Below are positions 47,751-59,131 of a stretch of DNA of 64,000 bases, piece by piece. Position numbers and translations under genes: made by a program. The notes beneath the pieces were generated by a model. It was not told the DNA's origin. It made no database searches and worked only from the letters and a program-made list of their open reading frames with translations. The stretch is from Aquatica leii (lineage: Eukaryota > Arthropoda > Insecta > Coleoptera > Lampyridae). Location: NCBI GenBank assembly GCA_035610365.1, contig CM069432.1, positions 259,157,177 through 259,221,176 of the forward strand. Direction: 5' to 3'. Positions within the stretch are counted from its first letter, which is position 1; each line of letters opens with the position of its first letter.

Positions 47751-49626
47751 TTATTTTTGTTTAATATATGTAAATACATATCTAAGTACTTATACAAAAG
47801 TATAACATTTCAAAGTTTCTAATCTACATATAGTCGGTAATTTAGATTTCTGCAGTATTTGTTTTTTAAATAGACTAACGCTTTTAAAATTTATTTTTAT
47901 TCATTCCAATTATCGAGTTTAGGTCACACGACATAATGAAACAATTCTACATCTTATGTATTTTGTTAAAATTTATCGCTAACTTTGATCCAAAAGGGTG
48001 TCAAAATACAGTACTTTAGTATATTTAGAGTTCATGTAGAGTTTTTTTTTTATATTTTTATATTATCAATGGTAATGAACTATCCATATTTTCATTTCTT
48101 AGTATTTATTGCTAGCAAAAAACTATTTTTTTGCAAATACATTATTTCCCGCATTTTCTACATAATCTACATTTTCTATACCAAATATTTAATGCAGAAA
48201 ATGTATTTTTCTACATGATGTAAACTATATGTGCCTATTACTGATTCAAAATTACAACCCAAACGTCCAATACACAACGATAATCATTTGATATTAAAAA
48301 AAATAAAATAAAAACATTTTGTTTAAATTAAAATTGTTTTTAATTATCTGCAGATAAACACAAAATGTTACGAAAAAGTATTTTTAGTTTTTATAGATGC
48401 CGATAAAGTTATATTAATAAAATATAAATAGTTTTGTTATCTTGAAAAACATTGAAAAACGCAATCTATACACCGGAAATATTTCTTTTTTTATATGAGG
48501 ATTTAAAATTGTTTGGTTGAAGCAGTTATTAAAACCATTGCATTAAAGTTGCGACATACAAAACTAAAAACGTTTTTCAGTAATTTGATTAATTCTAATT
48601 AAATAGAACTCAGATTTCAACGATTTATACATGTTCATCACAATCTTGTGTTCTTTATTTTTATTCAGAAATGAAAAATTTTGTAATAAATACATGTTTT
48701 TTTATTTATTATTTAGTCATTGTCAATAACGTAATATAACATATTGCGTAATCTATAATAAGAGACGCGTTTGTTTAGTAATATAAAGTCATAATAAATA
48801 TTATTCTTTATGAATCTCACGAGGCAAATATATTTGTTTTATATGGTTTTGTTATATAAATATAATACGAATAATGTTTTGTAATTATTTATTATTGTGC
48901 GTAAAAATATCAAATTGGGAAAGTTTTGAAAGAGACGTGTCTTAATAATAATTCCATTAGTATTTAATAATTTTTCAAATTTTTTTTGTAAACCTTTCAA
49001 ATTGTTGAAATTGGGTTAATCTTTCCAAGCTGCTGCCTGCAGATTATAATCTGTTACCAATCCGCTTGAGTTTCTATCCGGATCGAAATATACGTAGTAA
49101 ACGTGTGTTATGTTTATTTCAATCATTTCGATATTCATTAATTAAAATGTTGGTAGAATATAAACAAATATAAATCAGCTGGCGTTGGAAAACAGCTTGC
49201 AAGTACAAACAAAATACAAGTAAATATAGTAGTGGTAAAAGCTGCTTTATAAGGTGGTTAAATTGTTCTTTTACCCGTACTTTTCCTGATTTTTCTTAAT
49301 AAAATAATAAGTCTCATTGTTTTTAACATGAAAAAATTGATAACGTCAACATCGCTAAAACTGTCGAATCACACACCAATTTGCACAAACCAACACAAAC
49401 CGTTTGAATGTAAAGGAAGGTAAACTATAAAAATCAGATTTATATCAAGTAAAATTGTGGGATCGTAGTCACTAACTGCAGTATTAACCGGTTCGGTTAA
49501 AATTGTAGACGAAAAGGATATTTTACCAACGTATGTAGTTGATATATTTTACTATGTGATTTTAATCTACCTATGCGTTACAGTAGACACTATTTATATT
49601 TTTATGTTTTGAAGTATTTGTGAGGT
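47751..49626. other. AT-rich intergenic region upstream of POLG
   Basis: Very AT-rich; short open stretches (such as 47985-48218) are rich in Phe, Ile and Tyr and have no recognised domain. No transposon protein was found. Confidence 0.45.
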
Positions 49627-49634
49627 TATATAAA
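49627..49634 (+). promoter_or_regulatory. candidate TATA box of POLG
   Basis: TATATAAA about 105 bp upstream of the POLG start codon, followed within 15-35 bp by pyrimidine-flanked CA sites that could start transcription. In an AT-rich genome such words are common, so this is a weak call. Confidence 0.25.
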
Positions 49635-49676
49635 CATCACACACTTGTTTTACTTTACAAATTTTGTTCAAATTAG

Positions 49677-49731
49677 GTAAGTAATTAATACGTTTTTAAT
49701 TAAATCTATATTCGCATTAGTTTAAGTTTAG
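49677..49731 (+). other. candidate 5'-UTR intron of POLG
   Basis: ATTAG|GTAAGTAAT forms a strong donor and TTAAGTTTAG|TTC an acceptor, giving a 55-bp intron that ends 8 bp before the ATG. Its length matches the other short introns in this window (49-54 bp in CNDP2, 53 bp in the DDX28-like gene). Confidence 0.35.
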
Positions 49732-49739
49732 TTCACAAA

Positions 49740-52700
49740 ATGTTGTTCGACAAATGCAATAAGTGTTTAGTAACACACCATGTCTTTCGTAATATTCACA
49801 TGTCGAAGCATCAAACTGATATATCACCCAAACAGACTAAAAAGATATTTTTACCAAGATCGTCAAAAAAATCTCAGCAGATACAAGAACAAAAACGACA
49901 CGAAGTACTATATAGTAAAGTAGAGACTAAAATTGGTCCACGTCTTAATAATCTTAACATACAAATGCTGTCTAAAGTGATGTATGAACAAGTATTTAAA
50001 GGAATTGATGATAGCAAACAGTGTCCAAATGTACTAGAACAGTGTCAAAACGATTTACTTAAACACGGTATGGTTAAATCAGATATTGAGTACATGCCTG
50101 ATGTTGACTTTAAAATTCCAAAGTTAATTGGAAAAAACATAATCGAACATTTCTATAACATCGGTGAAGCACAAGCTAAACCTTATAGGGATTTAGTGTT
50201 AGGGGTCTTGAAGTATGTGCCTGAGGTCCCAAAGTTATGGCTTATGCAGTCTGGGTGGACGCGATATGCTCCCAATTGTGATCCGATGCTAGTTACATGC
50301 CCACTGGAAGATTGCATTCTATTTGATGTTGAAGTCTGTATGCAAGTTGGTAAACTTCCTACTCTTGCTACAGCTGTTAGTTCTGAAGCATGGTACGGCT
50401 GGGTGAGCGATTCCTTAATAGATGGCACAGGAAAGCCAGTGGTAGCTAATGATTATTTCCAAGAAGACTTGATTCCATTACATAATGAAACCAATTTAAA
50501 TATTCCTAAAATAGTGATTGGCCATAATGTTTCTTATGATCGTGCTCGGGTTAAAGAACAATATTTACTAGAAAACACTGGATTACGCTTCCTCGACACT
50601 ATGTCTCTGCACATATCGATAAGTGGTATAACAAGTTATCAACGTGCTGTACTAAAATCTGAAGAAAAACCTGAAGAGGATGAAAAGTGGTTAACGTGTA
50701 GCTCTTTAAATAATCTGAAAGAAGTTTATAAGCTATATTGTGGAAAGGAAATTGAAAAAGGTGTTCGTGATTTATTCGTAGAAGGTTCTTTATTGGATAT
50801 TCGAGAACAATTTCAAACTGCTATTACTTATTGTGCTCAAGATGTTTTAGCCACGTATGAAATTTTGAAAGTCTTATTTCCGTTATTTTTGGAACGGTTC
50901 CCACACCCAGTTACTTTTGCCGGTATGCTAGAATTAGGAACTGCGTATTTACCAATAAATTCAAACTGGATGAACTATATAAATAATTCGGAGCAGGCGT
51001 ATGAAGATTTGGATATTGATAGGAAAGTTATCTTAACACGTTGTGCAGATCAAGCTTGTCAGTTACTTCACAATGAGAAATATTTGGAAAATCTATGGAT
51101 GTGGGATCAAGATTGGGAAGTAAAACAGTTGAAGATGAGAAAAAACGCGTCTAAAGAAGTTAGGGAGGAAAAAATTGAGACGGTTGATGACGAAGTTGAT
51201 CCTTTGGAAGAACGTTTCAGTTATTTACGTGATACGTGCAGGTATTTGCCAGCGGTACCAACGCTGTTACCTGGATACCCAAATTGGTACAGGAAACTGT
51301 GTTCAAAACCCGATTCGTCTCCTGATTGGATTCCAGGACCAAATTTAATTAGCACCTCTATGCAGATTACTCCTAAATTGCTGGGCTTAACCTGGGAGGG
51401 TTATCCTTTACATTTCATTAGGGGAAAAGGGTGGGGGATGATAGTCCCGTTCGTTAATGACCCTACACTAGAGACTAAACTACCGTTAAAACAGCTTTTG
51501 GAAAAATGCCCAGCTTTAACGGATAAACCCCGCGAGGCTATTAGTGCCGAATTGAAAATTGATAAAGAAGTTGAACAGAACTTGTCTAAACAAGAATTTT
51601 ACAAGCGGGTAAAGAAGGATAAAACTGAAGGATTATACAAAGGTTGGTAGGATTATTCGTTTAGGACAAATGGATTTATTTTGCCTCGTTTCCTTAAAAA
51701 ATAAATTCATTTTGCCTTAAGCAACGTTAATATTATTTTAACGCAAATTTGATATATTCTTTTGCATGAAAGGTTCCGGAGTTTGGAGCAATACAATCAT
51801 CGAAGACTGCTGCTGGTTCTTCAAACTTCCACACAAAGATGGACCATCGCATCGAGTAGGAAATCCATTAGCTAAAGACTTTTTAAATAAATTTTCCGAA
51901 AGCGTCTTAGCTGGCGATACCGAAAATGCGGAAAAGGTTTTGTCGATTGAACGAAAGTTGTCTTATTGGCGTAATAATCGCGGTCGAATAATGGAGCAAA
52001 TGGTTGTTTGGATTAATCGCAAGTGTCTGCCGAAGCAGTTAAGAATCGCCGAGAGTAAATACGGTGCTATTTTACCACAGGTTCTTGTAACAGGAACATT
52101 GACTAGGCGGGCGGTTGAACCTACCTGGATGACTGCTTCTAATGCGCATCCAGAACGCGTAGGATCGGAGTTGAGGAGTATGGTCCAGGCACCGCCTGGT
52201 TATAACATAGTAGGCGCTGACGTTGATTCGCAAGAATTATGGATCGCATCTACTATTGGCGACGCGCATTTTGCAAAGATTCACGGTGGTACACCTTTGG
52301 GGTGGATGACCATAAGTGGTAATAAAAATGATGGTACCGATATGCATAGTGTAACGGCGAAGGCGATTGGAATATCGCGTGACCAAGCGAAGGTTATTAA
52401 TTATGCGCGAATATACGGAGCCGGTCAAAACTTTGCCGAGCAGTTACTCAAACAGTTTAATCCTACGATGTCCGAGAATGAAGTAAGAAACAAAGCTACA
52501 AAAATGTTTGCGTTGACTAAAGGGAAACGCGTTTATTACTTGAAAAAGGAATACTTATTAGAATTTCCCGATAAAGCTTACGGACGTTGGCAAGCATTTG
52601 AAATTGCCAAATTGCACGGAAAGAAAACCGAAGAGATGTTTATCACAGCAAAATGGGTGGGCGGAACCGAATCCGCGATGTTCAATCGACTGGAAGAAAT

Positions 52701-53223
52701 TGCAAATAATCCAGAACCCGTGACTCCATTCTTAGATTGCCGCTTAAGCCGCGCTTTAGAACCAAAGACTGTCGCTAATGATCGATTTTTGCCCACAAGG
52801 ATAAATTGGGTTGTCCAAAGCGGCGCTGCAGATTTTTTACATTTAATGTTAGTTTGTATGCGTTGGATAATGCAAGATCGTGCAAGATTCTGTCTTAGTT
52901 TTCACGATGAGGTGCGTTATTTGGTGCCCGAGCAATATAAGTACCAAGCCGCATTAGCTATGCACGTTACAAATTTATTAACGCGTTCGTTTTGTTCCGC
53001 CAAACTTGGCATAAGAGATTTACCACAGTCGGTTGCCTTTTTTTCGTCCGTCGAGGTAGATACTGTTTTGAGGAAAGAGGCTAAACAAGATTGTAGAACA
53101 CCTTCGAATCCGCACGGACTTACAAGTGGGTACGGAATTCCCAATGGAGAATCTTTAGATATCTACCAAGCTATTGATAAAGCTGGTGGCCAATTTGTTT
53201 GGTGGAACAACAGGAAAAGGTGA
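49740..53223 (+). CDS. POLG: mitochondrial DNA polymerase gamma, catalytic subunit
   Basis: Family A DNA polymerase that replicates and proofreads mitochondrial DNA in the matrix. Two exons, 49740-51642 and 51773-53223, joined at AAAG|GTTGGT...ATGAAAG|GTTCC so that GLYK runs into GSGVW; 1117 aa, near the insect norm. Exonuclease motifs: FDVE (D196, E198), IGHNVSYDRAR (residues 260-270) and YCAQD (about 364-368). Polymerase motifs: A, VGADVDSQELW with D784 and D786; B, RDQAKVINYARIYGAGQ (837-853); C, SFHDEV with D1013 and E1014. The N terminus is basic and could be a mitochondrial presequence (MLFDKCNKCLVTHHVFRNIH), although no cleavage site is obvious. The intron is 130 bp. No damage is seen. 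EIF1AD follows 108 bp downstream on the same strand. Confidence 0.97.
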
Positions 53224-53331
53224 TTTTATTATTTCTAAAGTAATGTTCTGAATTATTCTAGTCTCATATTTTTCACATTTTCAACAAAACTAAAAAAATC
53301 TATTGTATTAATGCACATATTTGTTTTAGAA

Positions 53332-53763
53332 ATGTCACGAGCAACAAAAAGAAAGCATGTGTTAATGGAGGTTCTGCAAGATGATTTCTCGCCACCCACG
53401 GAACAACAACAAATCGTGAAAGTTGTCAGTAGTAAAGGAAATAATTTGCACGAAGTCGAAGCTGCCGATGGTTCGACGTTTCTAGTCAGCATGCCAACAA
53501 AGTTTAGGAAAAACGTTTGGGTAAAGCGTGGAGATTTCGTGTTAGTCGAACCGATCGAAGAAGGTGATAAAGTTAAAGCAGAAATGGTTCGCGTGTTGAC
53601 CAACGACCATATAAAATATTTCGTTAAAGACGGTGTGTGGCCTGAAGCTTTTAACGAAGTTAACGCTAAGAAAGAAACAGACGGTGATGAACTTTTTATA
53701 AATACAAACAGGAGGGTTGTGTTAGATAAGGATAGTGATAGTGACAGTGACAGCAGTGATTAA
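53332..53763 (+). CDS. EIF1AD: EIF1AD-like S1/IF1-type RNA-binding protein
   Basis: 143-aa homologue of the eIF1A-domain protein EIF1AD (also called haponin or Obelix), a nuclear protein with an S1-like OB fold found in metazoa. I chose the ATG at 53332 ([18 protein letters not shown]), the conserved family start; an upstream in-frame ATG at 53311 precedes TTTGTTTTAG, which looks like a splice acceptor, so the seven extra residues are probably intronic. The OB-fold core reads [58 protein letters not shown], followed by [19 protein letters not shown]. The C terminus is an acidic Asp/Ser run (residues 130-143), as in the family. It lies 108 bp downstream of POLG on the same strand. The exact biochemical role is not settled in the family. 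Confidence 0.93.
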   Translation: MSRATKRKHVLMEVLQDDFSPPTEQQQIVKVVSSKGNNLHEVEAADGSTFLVSMPTKFRKNVWVKRGDFVLVEPIEEGDKVKAEMVRVLTNDHIKYFVKDGVWPEAFNEVNAKKETDGDELFINTNRRVVLDKDSDSDSDSSD

Positions 53764-53879
53764 ACTAGAAAATGTTTTTTAGGTATATTTTTGTAAAAGA
53801 TTACATTAAATCATTTTTTCTCATATTCCGTAATATTTTTTTTTGCATTTGCATATGTCTATATATCTACAAGTTAGTG

Positions 53880-54115
53880 TGTAAAATAGCATAAACAAGA
53901 AAGAAAGAGAAGAAAATATATCCGGTTGATACAGAATAAAAGTGTAGAAGAACCAGCAAACGTCAATTATGAATGTATATGAGCCGGCAGAACAAGCAGA
54001 CAAAAAAAAACTAAGAGAAACTATACCAAGAACTAGAAGGACTAGCAGGGGAAGCACCAAGGCATGACGTTAGTTATAGGAGATTTCAATGTCCAGATAT
54101 AGTGAGTAGCACAAC
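53880..54115 (+). mobile_element. LINE endonuclease fragment
   Basis: Plus-strand frames read SIMNVYEPAEQADKKKLRET and then VIGDFNVQI (near 54065-54100). The order and spacing match the APE endonuclease of the RTE-like LINE at 16105-19300 ([17 protein letters not shown]). Only this part survives. Confidence 0.5.
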
Positions 54116-54559
54116 ATTTAAGCACACACAAAGTAACCTAGAGAATACCACGAAGCAGCAGAGTGCAGCGGTCAAACTCTAAAACAAAAACTGGTATCAC
54201 GTGTAGTGTTTTTTGTGTTTGGTGTATGCGAAGATAAAAAAAACAAGCTAACGATGGAAAATGCGAGTGAGAGTATAATGCAAACGGAACCTAAAACATC
54301 TTATGTTAAAAATATTTGGATATAGGTTGCGTACTGTATGAATTTTGTCCCGGAACGCCCCCATCTTACATTCAAAATATTAACTCATTCTTTTTTTTAC
54401 ATGAATATTAATACAAAGTGCATTTCCGCTATCGTTGTAAGAAAGACTGTACATGAAAATCTAACGCTCAATGAGACATTTGTTTTTAGATATTCGCTTT
54501 TATCCACATGGTTGTATTAATGTTACTTCATATGTGGTGCTTGTGAGGGTTTCGCTGGG
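54116..54559. other. unassigned
   Basis: No gene or repeat recognised between the LINE fragment and the next Gypsy relic. Confidence 0.4.
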
Positions 54560-55790
54560 CGACTTGGATTTGGAACACGTAACATTGTGGACATTGAACC
54601 TCTAGCTCTCTTCGAATACTTTTTATATTTTTACTTTATCTGCATACAGAATGTATCACGTTTTTCGATTGTTATTACTGAAGGCCAGCCAGTAGCAGAA
54701 CGAACACGCCACGCCGTCTTTGTCCAGAAAAGGCTGCGACCGCTAAAGCTGACATCTAGCCCATTACATCTAGTAACAAAGAAATCAAGTGATTGGCAAC
54801 CATGCGGAGGTTGCCGACGCCTTAACGCAATTACCCTACCGAATTGTTATTCCATTACGCACATTATGGACTTTTCGTATGACATTTTGGTAGCGTCCGT
54901 AGATTAAAAGCAGCATCTACAGCACCTCAAAATTGTTATTCAACGGCTGGACACACGCAATCGCCGTCAACGCGGTCAAGTGTGTGTTAGACGTACTCAC
55001 TTAGAGTTACCGGTTACCTCATCTCAAAAGAAGTATCTACGCCATTACCGCCGAAAGTAGAAACAATTACGAATATGAAGAAACCTGACACCATCGAGGA
55101 ACTCGGGCGTTTTTTAGGTATGGTTAACTTCTACAGAAGATTCATGAAAAACGCAGCTCAAAATCAAGTAATGTTAAACGTTTTTAGTAAAAATACGAAA
55201 CGAAGTAGCAAATCGTCAGTTGAATGGACCTATGAAACCAAACAAGCGTTCGAAATGTGTAAACGCGACTTCGCAAACACCGCGTTTCTCGCGAACCCCG
55301 TGGAAAAAGGACTGCTATTACTAACGGTCGACGCCAACCACTATATCGTTTTTCTCGCAAAAACTAAGTTCGGCGCAACAAAAGTAAAGTGCCTACGATC
55401 GCGAGTTGACCGTTCCAACAACGATCAGACAAGGCACAGAGATTCTATATATGTTCGCGGAACCGACAACACAGTAGCCGACGATCTTTAAAGATCAGAA
55501 GCTATTAACTTACCGGCGCTATAGCCACCTTAGATAAACCACATGAGATTGTCTCCCATCTTACTAAAAAATAACTACTGTGTCGGTAGACAGATTAAAA
55601 TCGGAATTCCTGACCTTGACGGAATCGTAGACGCCCCAAAATACCCTTGCAACGAACGTGCCATCCACATCACAACGTTTACACCCGCAGGAAATCGCCA
55701 AAACCAGACCAGGTCGCACCGTGACGTTACCCGTTCGTTTCAAAGTTTAATCGCTATCACTACAGAAGGGGTGATGTAGCAGTCAAACAA
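54560..55790 (+). mobile_element. Gypsy-type reverse-transcriptase relic (Kabuki/CsRn1-like)
   Basis: Plus-strand pol fragment. The first open part (54587-54907) ends with SSPLHLVTKKSSDWQPCGGCRRLNAITLPN, the start of a Gypsy reverse transcriptase with the PCGDYRRLNA-type block seen in the CsRn1/Kabuki group. The next (55075-55491) has EELGRFLGMVNFYRRF and the following connection zone. The catalytic YxDD zone is not recognised, and neither are LTRs. It is broken, by several breaks, and of a different lineage from the other Gypsy copies in this window. Confidence 0.65.
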
Positions 55791-56319
55791 TTAAATTTTG
55801 CGCTACTTTACACAGGAAGTACTCCCACTCTAAAGTAACGTATATTAAATAGGTATATATGTAGCGAGCATTGTAACGTGACGCCGCGATCCCTACTATA
55901 AGTTTTTCATATGCAACTTTATCGTGCGAAAGGGCTCGCGCGTTTGTAGCCTACGATGGTTTCCATTGTAGTATCAATCTTTCTATTCAGTAATCATGAA
56001 GCGGTAGAATTTGTACGACGTGTTTTAAGTGAAACGGTAAATTTTTTGTAATTTTTGAAAAATGCAAAAATGTACTGTACATTTTTTTAAAATGAATTTG
56101 TAAAGCTGTCGTTAAAAGAAAAGGTTGAAATAAAATCTCTCGGAAGACAATAAAAATACCGCATTCCATTTTTATCAAAAAAAAAAAACAAAATATATTT
56201 CCCGAATATATCCGTTGAATCATACTGACCGATACTAGTATTTTTGAACGTCTACACAAATTCACATAATATTATTTTACGTTTATTGTTAATAGAAAAC
56301 ATTTACCCGGGCGCGGTTA
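55791..56319. other. unassigned
   Basis: No protein family recognised; the minus-strand stretch 55987-56265 is low in complexity. Confidence 0.4.
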
Positions 56320-56980
56320 AAGGAACTATCTAGTACATAGATGGGGCCAAAAGTTGCAACGGTACCGGTTGTTTGCTGACTTTGGGTAAAAATTCGCCCG
56401 CTTTTCAAGTTGAAGTTGCTGCTACCGATTGATGTGTCAGGAATATTATGCACTTCAAATCATAGGCAAACGGTCCGATATCGATCATGTCTGCCAGTCA
56501 AGCAGCACTATTTTGGCGCTAAGATCACCAGTAATAAAATCCATACTGATTATGGCATGCATCAACAGTTTAGAAATATTCGCAACTCGCCAATAAGTGC
56601 AGCATATCTGGATACCAAAAGACTAGAGTGGCGGACGCGCTAGCTAAAGTAGGCACAATAGAGACATTTATCGGACCTGAACCCTTCTTCGGAATTGCTT
56701 ACGATACCGGAAAAGAAATAATCCGCATCAAACTAGTAGCGGAACATAAGAAACTATGGAAAAATTCTTCAGATGAAGCACACAAAACTCTTCTTTATAG
56801 AGCCACAACCAAACGCTCAAAATGCACTATCAAGGATGAGTCGACAGAAGTTAAGGAAATGCACAGGACTAATAACAGGGCATTGTGGCCTTAACAAATA
56901 CATGCATAAAATGAGCCCTTTATGCTGCGGATGCTTGAAGTGGGACGTTTTAAACACGAAAAGTGTAAGGTACGGAAGAA
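56320..56980 (+). mobile_element. 3' fragment of an RNase H-bearing LINE (I/R1-like group)
   Basis: Plus-strand frames read YIDGAKSCNGTGC (RNase H start, normally YTDGS) and SPAFQVEVAA, then ADALAKVGTIETFIGPEPFFGI (ADALA in the place of the terminal RNase H motif), and GHCGLNKYMHKM followed by CCGC, the conserved LTGH...LH.M...C..C tail of such LINEs. Endonuclease and reverse transcriptase are missing. This is a separate element from the LINE that starts near 56985. Confidence 0.6.
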
Positions 56981-59131
56981 TAAAAAGGAGAAAGGAATGA
57001 ATAAAAAAGAGAGAGAAAGGAAGATGACAGACAACTAATATTTGGAAAAGGGAAGAAAACAATAAGATCACCGGACATTAAAAAAATAACGGAGGAAATT
57101 AAAGGAAACAGCTCAATAACAGAAAGAGGAAACGGAAAAAAACAGAAAGAAATGGGGGAACTAAAGGAATTAATGAGAGAGATGGAAGAAAACATTTAAG
57201 GAATACAGCAAGAAACCAAAGAAGAAAGGGAAAAGAAGTGGAAGAAAGAAAAAAAGAAACTGGTAGAAAGAATAGAAAAACTGAAGAAAAAAGCGGAAGA
57301 TGAAGAGATGGAAAAGGAAGCATAATATCGTAATAAAGGGGTGGAGTAGTAAAGAACCACAGAAGGGTTTAGTATTGATGCTGGAAGAAAAATTAAACGT
57401 GAAAGTAGAAGTGAAAAAGGAAAATGAGATGGTGGTGGCGGAAAAGGGAGGAAAAGCATAAGCTGATGGCGAAGAAGACGAAATTAAAGAACACAAGAAT
57501 TTATATAAATCACGATTTGACATGGGAAGAAAGGATACTACAAAAAGAAATAATGAACATGGCGGTGGAAAAAAGAGCGGAAGGGAAAAGAGTATGGGTA
57601 GAATACAGAAAAATAGCTGAGCAGAGAATGGGGAGAGGAAATGGGTAGCCAAAGGGCAAAAAACTAGTGGACGAGAAAGAATGTAGACAAAATGGCAAAG
57701 AAAAAGAATAATCAGTAATAGAAAGGAAAAAGACCCAGAAAGTGGAATAAAGGAAAGTAGCGAGAATGAAAATAAGAAACAGGGTTTTTGGTACATCAAG
57801 AAACAGGATGTAGTAGGATTACAGGAAACATGGATGGAAGAAAAAGAATGGGAGTGGTGGGAAAAAAAGTTACTGGAGGAGAGAGAAGTAAAGGAAAAAC
57901 CAAGGGGGGTATAACAACGAGAATAAGAAGAAAATGGCTGAGTCAGGAAAAGAAAGTGCAACCGAGAAGAGGAATTGTAGAAAGGAACATACAGTGGAGA
58001 AAAACAAGAATAAAAATAGTGACGGTGTATAGCAGAGACAAAAAAACATAGAAGAGATAATAGAAGAGAGAGTGGAGCGATTGATAATAGTAGGAGGGGA
58101 CTTTAACGCAAGAATAAGGGAGGAAGGGGGAATACAGAAGAAAGCAAAGGGACGGAAGAGACAAATAAACGACAAAGTGATAAATAAAATGGGAGAACTG
58201 TTGGAAATGTGTAACGAAAGGAAAAGGGAAAAAGGAATGTGGGAGTATACGTAGATAGGAAAAAGGGGAAAATCAATAATAGATTTTGTAATGAGAAATG
58301 AAGAGAAAAGGTGAAGACATTTAAAGTAGGAGCAAGGGTGGAGTCAGACCACGAAACACTGGAATTGACAATGGAAGGAAGAGAAAGAGAGAAAAAGATG
58401 AGAAGTATATAACGAAAAAATATGCACGGAAGAGGGTATAAAGAGATACAAAAAGAGAATAGGGGAAACTGGGTAGGGAAGGGTTTACAAGAGAGTGTGG
58501 AGGAAATGAGAGAGAGAGGATGGAGAAAGCAACAGAGGAAGTCAGATTTAGAATGTGGAAAGGGAGAAAAACAGGATGGAAATTGTGGGATAGAGAATGC
58601 AAGGAGGCAAAGAAAAAGGCAAGAAATACCCATTAACACAGTGGAAAAAAGGGACGAAAGTAAAAGAAGAATACAAAGAAGCAGTAAAAAGCTACAAGAA
58701 AACCTGCGAGAGAAAGAAAGAAGAAAACAAAAACAAGAGGATCAAATCAAAGGAGCAAAATGGAAGAGTTATGGAAGTTCCTAAAGAAGGAAAAAACGAG
58801 AAAATGGACCACAAAGAGAATACAAATAAAAGAATGGGAGAGATATTTTAGAAACTTGCTGAGGGGGGAAGAACAAAATTACAAAAGAGAAGAAAGGCAA
58901 AGAAAAGAAGGAATAGTAATATTGGAAGACGAAGTAATAGAGGCAATAAAGAAGGCAAAAAAAGGAAGGCGGCAGAAGAAAATGGGATACAAGGCGAAAA
59001 GTGAGTATACGGGGAAGGAAATGTAGCAAAAAGGATGACAGTAACAGCAAACAAAATATGGAAAGGGGAAGGATTCCCGGAGAGATGGAATAATAATATG
59101 TCCGATACACAAAAAAGGAGACAGAAATTAA

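Noticed and set aside
40701-49626. tRNA or other structured RNA genes in the AT-rich spacers
   Set aside because: No stretch showed the paired A and B box spacing with a foldable acceptor stem by eye. A covariance-model scan would be decisive and could not be run.
49740-53763. A single POLG-EIF1AD fusion protein by splicing at the donor-like AAAAG|GTGATT on the POLG stop
   Set aside because: Joining this donor to the acceptor before the EIF1AD ATG puts EIF1AD out of frame, and both proteins already have normal family ends.
57170-58639. Long minus-strand open frames (up to 263 codons) rich in Phe, Ser, Leu and Pro
   Set aside because: They lie exactly opposite the A/G-rich coding strand of the LINE at 56985-63075. 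The composition follows from reading poly-purine sequence backwards; no domain or splice signal supports them.
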